NCBI GenBank assembly: GCA_963422275.1
Contig: OY729418.1
Coordinates: forward strand, 4,526,001 to 4,590,000
DNA: 64,000 nt
From: G963422275 sp963422275
GTDB lineage: Bacteria > Pseudomonadota > Alphaproteobacteria > Rhodobacterales > Rhodobacteraceae
Reading direction: 5' to 3'
The notes beneath the pieces were generated by a model that saw only the letters and a program-made list of their open reading frames with translations, had not been told where the DNA came from and made no database searches. The position numbers and the translations under genes are program-made. Shown here one piece after another: positions 1-8,297 of the stretch. How positions within the stretch are numbered: the first letter of the stretch is position 1; every line of letters starts with the position of its first letter.

Positions 1-13
1 TCCACGAGACTCG

Positions 14-520
14 ATGCCTGTACCTGAATTCAGCGATCCTCCTCGAATGTTGATCGTCGTAGCACCGTTTTTTCGCGAAATCACGGACATGCTGGTGAAC
101 GGCGCAACCCGCGCCTTGGCAAGATCCCGTGCCGTGCACGACATCGTCGAAGTTCCCGGCTCGATCGAGATTCCGACTGCGATCAAGATTGCCTCCACGC
201 TGCAGAAATTTGAGGGGTTTGTCGCTCTCGGCTGCGTGATGCGTGGCGAAACGACGCATTACGAAACGGTGTGCACCGAGAGTTCGCGCGGGCTTACACT
301 TCTTGGCTTGACAGGGTTGTGCATCGGCAACGGTATCCTGACGGTAGAAAACGCAGCCCAGGCAAAGATAAGGGCCGACCCCGATCAAGAAGACAAAGGC
401 GGAGGCGCTGCCGACGCCGCGATGCACCTTGTAAAGTTGGCCCGCAAATTTGAATTCAGACTTGGAGACATTGGCTTTCATTTTCAGGACGGTGTGCCTC
501 GTGCTGCCCGGGACTCATGA
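14..520 (+). CDS. ribH: 6,7-dimethyl-8-ribityllumazine synthase (riboflavin pathway)
   Basis: The 168-residue protein condenses 5-amino-6-ribitylamino-uracil with dihydroxybutanone phosphate to give lumazine, the penultimate step of riboflavin synthesis in the cytoplasm. Family features are visible: the N-terminal strand and loop (LIVVAPFFREI), the substrate segment VPGSIEIPTAI near residue 48, ALGCVMRGETTHYE near 70-83 with the conserved G-x-T-x-H-x-E region, and the NGILTVEN block near 105. Length is normal for a short lumazine synthase. The stop overlaps the nusB start by four bases (ATGA), so the two genes are probably translationally coupled, a common alphaproteobacterial arrangement. 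The window begins only 13 bases upstream, so promoter and upstream rib genes are not seen. Confidence 0.95.
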   Translation: MPVPEFSDPPRMLIVVAPFFREITDMLVNGATRALARSRAVHDIVEVPGSIEIPTAIKIASTLQKFEGFVALGCVMRGETTHYETVCTESSRGLTLLGLTGLCIGNGILTVENAAQAKIRADPDQEDKGGGAADAAMHLVKLARKFEFRLGDIGFHFQDGVPRAARDS

Positions 521-1017
521 ATCAAAAAAGCCGATCTCGAACTCGAAGCCTCTCGCAAAGAGATATTCATTCGAGGCGAGTTGCCAGACTCCATTCTGTT
601 CAGGCGCTCTTTCAGATGGAAGCTTCAAAGCAGGTCCTCTGGCACGTTATTTCTGAATTCGAGGAGCACAGGTTTGGCGCTCAGGATGACGATGCGGAAC
701 TTGGAGCCTGCGACGTGAATTTTTTCCGCGTTCTGGTTGCCGGTGCGGCCAGACAGCAGGCAGCAATCGATCAAATGATTGACAGGGCCCTCGTTGACAA
801 ATGGCCGATCAACCGCATCGACCCAACTTTGCGGGCCGTATTCAGGTCTGCCGGATCCGAGCTATTGGCACAACTGACCTCCCCCAAGACCGTGATCAGC
901 GAATTCATCGAAGTCACAAAAGCTTTTTACCCCGAGGGAAACGAATTCCGATTTGTTAACGGTGTGCTGGACAGCATTGCTCGAGAGGCAAGGCCTGAGT
1001 GTTTTTCCAAAACGTAA
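517..1017 (+). CDS. nusB: Transcription antitermination factor NusB
   Basis: The 166-residue all-helical RNA-binding protein acts with NusE (S10) at boxA sites to suppress termination in rRNA operons. The N-terminal helix carries the family pattern (ARLHSVQALFQME, residues about 23-35). The C-terminal part shows the conserved PINRIDPTLRAVFRSAGSEL region near 93-112 and the closing RFVNGVLDSIARE near 145-157. The start overlaps the ribH stop by four bases, which supports this start. The N-terminus is about 15 residues longer and more basic than in E. coli NusB, as is common in alphaproteobacteria. After it the sequence turns into decayed DNA. Confidence 0.94.
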   Translation: MNQKSRSRTRSLSQRDIHSRRVARLHSVQALFQMEASKQVLWHVISEFEEHRFGAQDDDAELGACDVNFFRVLVAGAARQQAAIDQMIDRALVDKWPINRIDPTLRAVFRSAGSELLAQLTSPKTVISEFIEVTKAFYPEGNEFRFVNGVLDSIAREARPECFSKT

Positions 1018-1261
1018 CGCTGCGCGGCACTTTGTTTGCCACGACCGAATGACCTTGAAATTCAGCCTGAAGACTGTTGCGAGATGCACCCCTCCAGCCA
1101 TGGACGGGTTGCATTGAAAGGTCTGCAAGCACTTGTTTCGACGTTCAATCGAGAGAGATTCTGAGGGATTTCTTCATGACAGTGATGGCCGAGCGGGGGA
1201 TGCAGCGGCTACGGTGTCGATCTGATGATCTAGGTTCTCTGCTGGGTCGGTTCCACTCGTG

Positions 1262-1652
1262 TCGGACTTCGGCATGCCCCAGCTCTGGCTGGGGTCGATC
1301 CCGGCGCATGTTCCAGCACCCAGCCTACATCGTGACCCGCTACGCGGCTTCCTGCTCCAAGTGATTGGCGAACTAGGAGGATATGCTCTATCCGATGCAG
1401 GGTTGCAATAACCAAGCCCTGCTGGTTCAAGCCGGAAGTCCCGGATCAAGGCATCTATTCGAAGGCTCGCGAAGCGCGTACCGTTTTAGTGCACTGCACT
1501 CCGGTAAGCTTCTGATGCAGCCGGCGGGCTGGTTCCATCATGCCCACGCTCGACAGCCCGAATACTTCGATAAGCTGCTTTTGGAGGCACCGAAGCCTGA
1601 ACGCCCCAGCGTTGCTGAGACGAAACGGCGCGGACGACTCAAGCATGGTTGA
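1262..1652 (+). pseudogene. Decayed cupin/JmjC-like hydroxylase gene, copy A
   Basis: Read from 1262 the protein begins DFGMPQLWLGSIPAHVP and keeps the HxD of the Fe(II)-binding cupin_8/JmjC fold (SLHRDPLRGF). It then breaks at about 1371, where a deletion and frameshift relative to copy B (4969-5349) remove the segment after QVIG. A second frame resumes at YPMQG and ends with LLMQPAGWFHHAHA, which holds the third metal-ligand His. The product cannot be functional. DNA similarity to copy B continues downstream to about 1740, so a larger unit was duplicated. The 245 bases between nusB and this remnant show no gene. Confidence 0.6.
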
Positions 1653-1778
1653 AGGAGTCGACCTTCACCGTTCGCACATTCAATGCATTCGCTCTCGAGG
1701 CTTTCTCGCTCAGTCAGCTTTTGCGGCGGCGTCAACAACCGCAATCGCAAGTCTATTCCCACCTACAGCAAATCGAAA

Positions 1779-2115
1779 GGCTCAATTTGCAATTCGTGGG
1801 CCTGCTATTGGACATGGGGGGACAGGCGGATGGATCGGGTGCGGTTTCGGGACTGGTTTTCGAATGCCGATGAGCTGACGGTGGCGTAGTGCCGGGAGTG
1901 CATGGCCTCTCTGGCGGCGATCGATTTGGGGATTGACGAGGAGCGACGCTGTTCGGGTTACACCGCAAGGAGCACTGGCCAGCCTTCGCCGCGTCGCTTG
2001 CCGGGATCGTCGAGGCCGACAAAACCTTTGTGATCAAGAGCGTCACCCGCTCCGCTGGCACGCTTGGCGCGCGGCACCCTGCACATCCAGAAGGTCATCA
2101 GCCACCACCATGCAC
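1779..2115 (+). mobile_element. IS1595-type element remnant (GGCTCAATTTGC family, copy 1)
   Basis: It begins with GGCTCAATTTGCAATTCGTG, the same end seen at 22916. It then shares the segment around ATGGATCGGGTGCGGTTTCG with the copies at 22916 and 53797, and a stretch coding IVEADKTFVIKSVT that matches the copy at 25640. It has no open frame longer than a fragment and is heavily deleted. The right end is not recognisable; sequence changes to an S24 repressor fragment after about 2120. Confidence 0.55.
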
Positions 2116-2128
2116 CAGTTCACAGGCG

Positions 2129-2452
2129 ATGCTCAACTACGCCGAGGAGGCCGCGAGCGGCGACTCGATGGGACCGGAGGTCTTCGACGATGACCGCATA
2201 CTGGTGATGTCTCGTGCTGGCGTCCCGCCACCGGTGAGGCCGCAAGTGCTATGGAACGGCTCCAGCCTCTTGGTCAAGCGGGTCGATACAAAGCGTGAGG
2301 CTTGGTCGCCCCGGCTGCGCTTGATCTCGGTCAACCCGGATTGCGCACCCTATTCCTGTCTGGCCGAGAAAGCCATGTCATCAGCAAGGCGATGCTGGTA
2401 CCTAGTTGCGCGCGTGGACCCGGATCAAACTCTGGACAGCAGTAGATGCTAG
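2129..2452 (+). pseudogene. C-terminal fragment of an S24/LexA-type repressor
   Basis: The reading frame contains GDSMGPEVFDDDRILV, with the catalytic-serine GDSM motif, and about 40 residues later LLVKRVD, with the catalytic-lysine position. This is followed by RLRLISVNPDCAPY, the usual order in S24 self-cleaving repressors (LexA, phage CI). The N-terminal helix-turn-helix part is missing; an IS remnant lies where it should be. The end is probably also frameshifted (WYLVARV then off-frame). It suggests a lost prophage or mobile-element repressor. Confidence 0.5.
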
Positions 2453-2503
2453 CAATAGGATTGTCTGCAAATCACGACACTCTATCCGATAGAGGGCAGC
2501 GCA

Positions 2504-2761
2504 ATGAGCACCACCATCACAGTTCGCGATATCGACCCAGGCGACAAATCCTGGCTCAAGCGCGAAGCGCATCAATTAGGGGTTTCCATGGAAGAGCTCG
2601 TCCGCCGCCTCATTCACGAAAAACGCACAGCGGCCGTGTGCCGCGCGAAGCCCTCCGAGGCCTTCAAACGATATTTCGGGCCCGAGCATGGGATTGAACT
2701 GCCGCCGCCCCAGCGCTACGGCTACAGGCCGGTCGAATTCGTCGGGGAACGCAAGACGTGA
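2504..2761 (+). CDS. FitA/VapB-type ribbon-helix-helix antitoxin
   Basis: The 85-residue protein starts with a DNA-binding ribbon-helix-helix (MSTTITVRDIDPG, then helices to about residue 43: LKREAHQLGVSMEELVRRLI), the pattern of FitA/VapB antitoxins that repress their own operon and neutralise a PIN-domain RNase. The C-terminal tail is proline-rich and basic, as expected for a toxin-wrapping segment. Its stop overlaps a GTG codon (GTGA) that would start the toxin, but the toxin is reduced to a short stub (2758-2820). It is therefore an orphan antitoxin that may persist through immunity or autoregulation. The IS and repressor remnants upstream suggest acquired DNA. Confidence 0.75.
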   Translation: MSTTITVRDIDPGDKSWLKREAHQLGVSMEELVRRLIHEKRTAAVCRAKPSEAFKRYFGPEHGIELPPPQRYGYRPVEFVGERKT

Positions 2762-2820
2762 CAGCTCTCGCCGCTTAGCTTCTCGACACAAATGTAGCAT
2801 GTTCTTTCCTACTGGCCTAA
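2758..2820 (+). pseudogene. Stub of a PIN-domain (VapC/FitB-type) toxin
   Basis: A GTG overlapping the antitoxin stop opens a frame that is blocked by TAG at 2776. The next codons read LLDTNV, the strand with the first acidic residue typical of PIN toxins, and the frame ends at 2818-2820. All later PIN acidic residues are absent. The position, overlap and LLDTNV together make a dead toxin the best reading. The following 240 bases (2821-3064) show no gene. Confidence 0.5.
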
Positions 2821-3064
2821 CCTACTGTATTCAAATAGCTTTTCTTATCGCCCAACTGGCCCGTAAGCAATTCGGAAGCGGATTGGGGTGAAGGCCCGCG
2901 CGTTTCGGCGCGGCGCTGTCGACGGAAACCGCCTACCACTCCGTTGACCATCGGACCATCGTAACCGCTCGTCGGCCTCCGACGAGCCCGACGCTTGCCG
3001 GCCATCCGCTCTTGCGCTGTCCCGTTCGGCGAACCATCGGTGCGACGCAGACTCCATTGCGGGG

Positions 3065-4228
3065 ATGGTGTCGTCCTATTTGTGGCTGTTCGATGGACAC
3101 AACTTCCTTGCCATCGCGCTGATTGGGCTGATTGGCTGGCTCGGACACGAGCGCCTGAACACACGTGACCGGGTTCGACGAGTGAGTAGTTACCTTCTGC
3201 TTTACGCTGTCGGATTTGTCCTTTGCTTCGCGGCGAACCAGGCAACCAAGACGATCGTGTATGAACAGGCAATCGTTGGCGGGAGTGACTATTTTGGCGG
3301 GGACGTAGCAACGCATTTATTTGGTCAAGTTCTTCATCACCTGGGAAGAATTGTCTCCCCTGAGGGCAGGGATTTATCTGGTCGGAGCGTAGTCACCTTT
3401 TGGGCACTGTCATCAATCAGGTCGACAGTGGGCATCGCTCTGACCGGACTTTCCGCGCTGGCGCTACTTGGAGCAGGATTCTTCGCCAGATATCAGGCGC
3501 GGCGCGGACACCCCGAGATTGCCCGGAACATCCTGTGGCTTGTCGGCATCATGCTGCTGGCCTGTATCCATTTCTTACAACCCAATGACCTTCCTTATCG
3601 GGGCTCACGGCTCATGTTCGTTCCCCTCGCCCTTTGTTGGTCGTGCCTTATCCTAGCCGTTATGGATGCCGGGATTCCCCGATGGATTGTTCACATTGCG
3701 GACCAACTCCCATGGCGCAACTGACTGCTGCAAAATGTCAACTGGCCATGCGGCCTGGTCTGGTCTTTCCACCTTTGCGGTAGCGATGCATTTGCACAAT
3801 CAGACGATACTGATCCAGACAAGCCGCAACACCGACGAATGTCGGAGATGGGAAAGGATGTTCTTGTTGGGGGCCGCTGAGATTCGTTCCGCGTATCAGC
3901 ACTTCATGGTCGGCGAGCCGATTATACGCGCCGACTTCGACGTGTACCTGGACGACTACAGGCTGATTTACGTCAAAGAAGGATGCCGCGCCGAGGATTT
4001 CGAAGCACGGGTCTTCCTGCACGTCTTCCCGATGGACAAGGCCGACCTGCCCGACAGCCGCCGTCGTTCGACAACATTAATTTTCATCTCGGCAGAAGAG
4101 TTTTATACTTGGACGGGCGATGCGTTGCGGTGCGTGATCTTCCCGACTATCCCATTGGCCGCATCCACACCGGCCAGTTCATACAGGGTCAAGGCAGACT
4201 GTGGACGAGTGAATTCAGTCCCGGTTGA
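3065..4228 (+). pseudogene. Decayed membrane protein with envelope-glycan-type C-terminal domain
   Basis: Three frames read in order look like one broken gene. 3065-3724 encodes about six hydrophobic segments (for example LLLYAVGFVLCFAANQA and NILWLVGIMLLACIHF). From about 3740 another frame gives TILIQTSRNTDECRRWE, then FDVYLDDYRLIYVKEGC (about 3938-3990). After a further shift near 4066 the protein continues FDNINFHLGRRVLYLDG and DLPDYPIGRIHTGQF, ending at 4228. The tail resembles a conserved domain found beside membrane glycosyltransferase-like proteins; I recall the pattern but cannot name the family with certainty. An SMR-type flippase fragment follows 47 bases later, which fits a lost lipid-glycan modification operon. 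The membrane part alone could still be translated as a 219-residue protein. Confidence 0.45.
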
Positions 4229-4275
4229 TGGACAGTATCATCGTGACCAAACCACAAGCCGCAGCGTGAAATGCC

Positions 4276-4542
4276 ATGAAGCCCGCTGATTATTTCTATC
4301 TGCTTCTGGCGCCCGTACTGTTGTCCGCCGGACAGGTATTATTCAAGAAAACAGCGGACGCGGCAGTCACGCATTCGCTGTCCCGATTTCTCGGTTCGCT
4401 GCTCGCCAGCCCGCACTTCTGGACCGCCCTTTTCATTTACGGCGCGGCGACGCTTTTGTGGGTGTTCGATCGCTTCACGCAGATCGACCTGCATCCCGAC
4501 CGCGTCGGCAATATCGCGATGGCGCCCCGTTCGAGGATCTAG
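4276..4542 (+). pseudogene. Truncated SMR/ArnE-ArnF-type small membrane transporter
   Basis: The first 70 residues look like the first two helices of a small multidrug-resistance or aminoarabinose-flippase subunit: YLLLAPVLLSAGQVLFKKTA, a short loop, then ASPHFWTALFIYGAATLLWV. The match stops near residue 75, and the last codons read into hsdM-derived sequence in another frame. Normal family length is 105-130 residues with four helices, so half the protein is gone. It follows the decayed glycan gene directly, suggesting an original pair of transferase and flippase. Confidence 0.5.
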
Positions 4543-4915
4543 TCCGGCGGTTCTCGGAAATCTCGAAAAAACCGCGAGCGAGCATTTCACGCCACGCGAA
4601 GTCATCCGCCTCATCGTCAACGCCGACACCAAGCTGACGGGGAGAGGCATCATCCGGCGAGTCCATGACCCTGCATGTGGCAACGGCGGAATGCCGACGC
4701 TCGCCGAAGCGGCATTGAAGAATTTCAACCCCTCGATCCGCGTCACGCTGTTCGGCCAGACCTGAACGGCGAGTCCTTCCTGTAGCAGGGCGCCTTCGGC
4801 AATACGCTAACCAACGATGCCCACAAGGGCAAGTCGTTTGCTACATGCTGTCCAATTCGCCCTATGGCTTGGGTTGGAAAAAGTATCAGCCGACCGGCCA
4901 GGTGGGATCAAACGC
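4521..4915 (+). pseudogene. Type I restriction-modification methyltransferase (hsdM) remnant
   Basis: Pieces of HsdM are readable in order: a short FEDLVRRFSE, then after a shift SEHFTPREVIRLIVNADTKL and DPACGNGGMPTLAEAALKNF (motif I is normally DPACGTGG), then LFGQ. After a stop, out-of-frame traces of the QGAFGNTL region follow, and finally LSNSPYGLGWKK, where motif IV NPPY has become NSPY. Several frameshifts and stops rule out function. No HsdS or HsdR sequence was seen nearby. Confidence 0.65.
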
Positions 4916-4917
4916 TC

Positions 4918-5349
4918 GGGGTCCAGGGATGCTTCGGCGTCGGTCTGCCGTGCATATCCGACGGCTAGCCGCTGTTCTTCGATCGGGATGACTTCATTCC
5001 GCCCCAGCTCTGGCTGGGGTCGGTCCCGACACATGTCCCGACATCCAGCCTGCACCGCGACCCGCTGCACGGCTTCTTGTTCCAGGTGATTGGGCGCAAG
5101 AGGCTGGACCTGCATTCGGCCGACCAGGAGGACCTGCTCTATCCGATGAAGAGCTATAACAACTGCCAGCCCTGCTGGTTCAGGCTGGAAGACCCGGACT
5201 GCGCAATCTACCCGAAGGCCAGGGGCGCGAAGTGCATTCCGGTGATTCTGAACCCCGGCGAGCTGCTGCTGCAGCCAGCGGGCTGGTTCCACCAGGTCCA
5301 CGCGCTCGACAGCCCGAACATGTCGGTGAGCTACTTCTGGAGGCACTGA
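4918..5349 (+). pseudogene. Decayed cupin/JmjC-like hydroxylase gene, copy B
   Basis: It is open from 4969, after an in-frame TAG at 4966, and reads PLFFDRDDFIPPQLWLG, then SLHRDPLHGFLFQVIGRK with the HxD metal ligands, LLYPMKSYNNCQPC, and LLLQPAGWFHQVHALDSPNM with the distal His. This is the C-terminal half of a cupin_8/JmjC-like 2-oxoglutarate oxygenase, the family that hydroxylates protein, RNA or peptide side chains. The N-terminal half is missing or off frame. If the 127-codon remainder were translated from an internal start it would lack the usual N-terminal strands, so I treat it as broken. A leader-like peptide gene and exporter remnant follow. Confidence 0.6.
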
Positions 5350-5538
5350 AGAATTGAACCGTCGAAGCGACATAGCAGCGAAGCCAACGGTGCCTCAAGA
5401 GAGATGCGGCTGGGAAGGCAGCCCGAACCGACCGTTGACGGATGGGAATCACCTGGCTGATTCTTCATCCCCTGAACCGCCGGGCACCGACTTTGCCCAG
5501 CAAAACCCGACAGGGGCCGCAACGAAGAGGAAGAGAAG

Positions 5539-5811
5539 ATGCTGAATCTGCATGACATTCAATGCATTCGCTCCGGCGACCTCCTCGCTCCCGTCAGCTT
5601 CGGCGGCGGCGGGGGCACCCGAACCCGCCAGAATACCATTAGGCCGCCAACTCGCACTGACAATCAGATTGACGACAATGAAATTTTGGACTGCGTCACT
5701 AGCGGTGCTGTAACCGCTGTCAGCCTGACAGCAACTGGGGCGCTTGGAGCCGGGATTATCATTGGAGACGCTCAAACCGGAGCCTGCGCAATTGCGAGTG
5801 CCAGAGACTGA
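5539..5811 (+). CDS. Small peptide with a double-glycine-like leader (putative exported peptide)
   Basis: The 90-residue product begins MLNLHDIQCIRSGDLLAPVS followed by a run of glycines, then a Thr/Arg-rich part and an Ala/Gly-rich hydrophobic end (AVTAVSLTATGALGAGIIIG, about 58-77). A short N-terminal leader, a Gly-Gly-type boundary and a Gly/Ala-rich core are features of class II microcins and bacteriocins. A purine-rich GAAGAGGAAGAGAAG lies just before the ATG. Next to it are a cupin-type hydroxylase remnant and the start of an HlyB-type exporter, partners expected for such a peptide. A decayed second copy of the leader region (IQCIRSRG) lies near 1680-1710. No family match is claimed; it may also be non-coding debris. 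Confidence 0.35.
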   Translation: MLNLHDIQCIRSGDLLAPVSFGGGGGTRTRQNTIRPPTRTDNQIDDNEILDCVTSGAVTAVSLTATGALGAGIIIGDAQTGACAIASARD

Positions 5812-5952
5812 ACGCAGACCGTTGGGTCGCCTGTTCTTGGCGGCCCAGCAATCAACGAGAGGAAGGACTCTTTCATATCCGTTGGCACTTATGTTTTCAT
5901 TTGCACTGCCGCGGGAATTGTCGCCGGACAACGGCTCAGGTCTGCCAGAGCC

Positions 5953-6213
5953 ATGCGGAGATGGACAGGGGTGCTGCTTGGAACCGTCTCCCTTTTCTTT
6001 TTTGGCAATGTGATTCTTGAATTGTTCCTGATGCAAACGGTTATAGGACTGTTTCTATTCGTTGGTTTGTTCTGGCTGCTTCCAGATCTCGATCTCAAGT
6101 GGCCGCTTGGGAAGTCCAGAAAGAGGAATTTGTGCAACTTGTCTCGAGTGAAACAGCCCGAAGCAACCTGCAAGTCTCCTGCCAAACGAAGGCATCATTG
6201 CGGAATCACTTGA
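5953..6213 (+). CDS. Small hydrophobic protein of unknown function
   Basis: The 86-residue frame has two strongly hydrophobic segments (WTGVLLGTVSLFFFGNVILE and a following VIGLFLFVGLFWLLPDL) and then a basic tail. The open frame extends upstream to the stop of the peptide gene at 5811 with another hydrophobic run, so the true start may be earlier, but no convincing start codon was found there. Size and position between a leader-like peptide and an exporter remnant would fit a bacteriocin immunity protein; that is an inference from context only. Confidence 0.3.
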   Translation: MRRWTGVLLGTVSLFFFGNVILELFLMQTVIGLFLFVGLFWLLPDLDLKWPLGKSRKRNLCNLSRVKQPEATCKSPAKRRHHCGIT

Positions 6214-6228
6214 AGCCTGCGACTTCTC

Positions 6229-6460
6229 GTGACACGTCATCGCAATGGTGGCGAGATTTCGCTTTCTTGGTTCGGCAAGACGCTCTGGAAACACACGCCC
6301 CTCTACGTGGAGCTAGTCTTCCTCGCCGCCTGCCTCCGCCTGATCGGACTCGTCGAGCCGCTCATCTTCCAAGTCGTGATCGACCGGATCCTGCCGTTCC
6401 AGTTCGTCGTGCACCTTGCCTTCGGCCCGTTTCTGCGCCGGCGGCTGCGCGTTCAATTTG
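6229..6460 (+). pseudogene. N-terminal fragment of an HlyB-type ABC exporter
   Basis: The frame gives LSWFGKTLWKHTPLYVELVF followed by LIGLVEPLIFQVVIDRILPF. This is the characteristic start of the first membrane helices of type I secretion or peptidase-type ABC exporters (family pattern: ...L.TPLFFQVVIDKVL). After about residue 60 similarity ends and the frame runs into unrelated sequence. The nucleotide-binding domain is absent. It sits right behind the leader-like peptide region, so it may be what is left of that peptide's exporter. Confidence 0.5.
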
Positions 6461-7016
6461 ATGCCGGTGCGACGGCAAGCGACAAGTCGGCGGAGCTTGC
6501 ACGCGCTAGCGCCATGCGCTTCGTAAGGTGGACGCCCTTGATGGGCTGCCAACGTTTGGTGGGGGTTTCCGGTACGGTGCGCCCGCACTTGGGACCTACC
6601 GTCTTGATGTCGATCCGATAATCTGAGACGCTTCCGCATGGCCAACGGCACTTGCCGTCGGACCGGGAGCTTGAACGCTGCCCGGCCCGCACGAAGATCT
6701 GCCAGTTTTGCCAGCAACACGAAAACAGCCTAAAAGGCACGCACGCCAGTGGCGGTTGTCGATGCGAAGATCGTTGAAAGTGCAGCGCGTCCACACCACC
6801 AGGTTGAAAATGCCCGCTTTCGCAACGGTCTCACTGTTGCTGCCTCACAACTGCGGGATATCCCAAGGTGAATCCCTGCGCAGTCAATTCCGGTCCACTT
6901 CACATTCGGGCCGTGCTAACTCATGAGGAGTCACTTGTTGAACCTGCGGCCACTATATGTCGCCTGTGCATCTCTCCAATCGAGATGGAAAATCGCGGAC
7001 ACCTTCCTGAAAGCTC
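6461..7016. other. No identifiable gene (556 bases)
   Basis: Both strands have frames of 60-130 codons here, but none resembles a family I recognise, and the strands overlap each other without coding character. The stretch separates the exporter remnant from the MFS gene and probably holds more decayed mobile DNA plus the MFS promoter. Confidence 0.4.
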
Positions 7017-8243
7017 ATGTACGCAAGCGCCATATCATTTTTCTCGCTGTTCTTGTCAGTGATTCTACTTCAGCTCAGTGTAGGGGGTATCGGCCCACTC
7101 GACGCCCTTTCCGGTATCGAACTCGGCTTCTCGACGGAAGTAATCGGGTTGCTGGGCTCAGCGCACTTTGTCGGATTTTTTCTTGGATGCTGGTGGGCAC
7201 CGCGGGTCATTGGCTCCGTTGGCCACGCGCGTGGGTTCGCGGTTTTCGCCACCGCAGGGACCATTGGCGCGATTTCACACATGATGCTTGTCGATGCCTA
7301 TGCATGGGCCGCGATGAGGATCAACTCGGGCTTGTGCGTTGCCGGGTGTTACACGGTCATCGAATCTTGGCTTCAAGCTAAAGTTACCAACAAAACCCGC
7401 GGACGAGCTCTTGGTCTGTATCGGGTTGCTGACACGATCGGAAACATGTTTGCGCAATTGCTGATCAGCGTCCTGGCTCCCGCCGAGTACTTCTCGTACA
7501 ACATTATCGCGATCCTTTGCTGCGCTTCGCTTCTGCCGCTGGCGCTGACTCGCGTTCCACAGCCAAAAACGCAAAGCACTCTGCGGCTCAAGCCATTGTT
7601 TGCAAAACGAATCTCTCCGATGGCGGTTAGCGGAGTGATCGTGGCGGGTCTAACGTCGGCAAGCTTCAGGTCGGTCGGACCGATCTACGGGCAACGCATC
7701 GGACTTGAAAACGACGAAATCGGTTACTTCCTCGCCGCTTTTGTTGTCGGCGGAGCAGTTGCCCAGTATCCTGCTGGATGGCTTGCGGACCGCTTTGATC
7801 GTCGAACGGTGCTGATCGGTCTCTCCCTTCTCGCATCTATGAGTTGCGGGGCAGCCTTTTTCGCACCGTCCGTCGGCATTTGGGCTGTGTTCGCTTCCGT
7901 GATTTTCTTCGGGCTTGTGACCTTTCCCGTTTATTCAGTGGCGGCTGCCCACGCGAACGATTTCGTCGCGCCCGAAAACATGGTCGAGTTGAGCTCGTCA
8001 CTATTGTTTTTCTTCGCGGCCGGCGCGATTGTCAGTCCGTTGCTAGTTTCCACGCTGATATCGAATTTTGGGCCAAGCGCAATGTTCGCGTTCATTGCAA
8101 TTGCCCATATCGCACTTTGCGTGTACGGGTTTATACGCAAGGCAAGCCGACCTGTGAGCGACAGCAAGACGCCTTATGTCTACACGCCACGCACAAGCTT
8201 CATGCTCGGCCGGCTTTTGAAATGGAAAAGAGGTCGCTTCTAG
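7017..8243 (+). CDS. MFS transporter, YcaD-like
   Basis: The 408-residue protein is a major facilitator superfamily permease of the inner membrane with about twelve hydrophobic segments. The first half has LGFSTEVIGLLGSAHFVGFF and a Gly/Arg loop after helix 2; the central loop lies near residues 190-205. The second half carries the typical MFS loop motif in GWLADRFDRRTVLIG (about 255-270). The C-terminus ends in a short basic tail. Overall pattern and length fit the YcaD-like sugar/drug:proton symporter group; the substrate cannot be read from sequence. It lies 54 bases upstream of metG in the same direction and may share a transcript with it. Confidence 0.85.
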   Translation: MYASAISFFSLFLSVILLQLSVGGIGPLDALSGIELGFSTEVIGLLGSAHFVGFFLGCWWAPRVIGSVGHARGFAVFATAGTIGAISHMMLVDAYAWAAMRINSGLCVAGCYTVIESWLQAKVTNKTRGRALGLYRVADTIGNMFAQLLISVLAPAEYFSYNIIAILCCASLLPLALTRVPQPKTQSTLRLKPLFAKRISPMAVSGVIVAGLTSASFRSVGPIYGQRIGLENDEIGYFLAAFVVGGAVAQYPAGWLADRFDRRTVLIGLSLLASMSCGAAFFAPSVGIWAVFASVIFFGLVTFPVYSVAAAHANDFVAPENMVELSSSLLFFFAAGAIVSPLLVSTLISNFGPSAMFAFIAIAHIALCVYGFIRKASRPVSDSKTPYVYTPRTSFMLGRLLKWKRGRF

Positions 8244-8297
8244 CACCAGCTGCACTCATTCGGTAGTCATCCCAGTCAACTCGCTTACACAAAGAAC

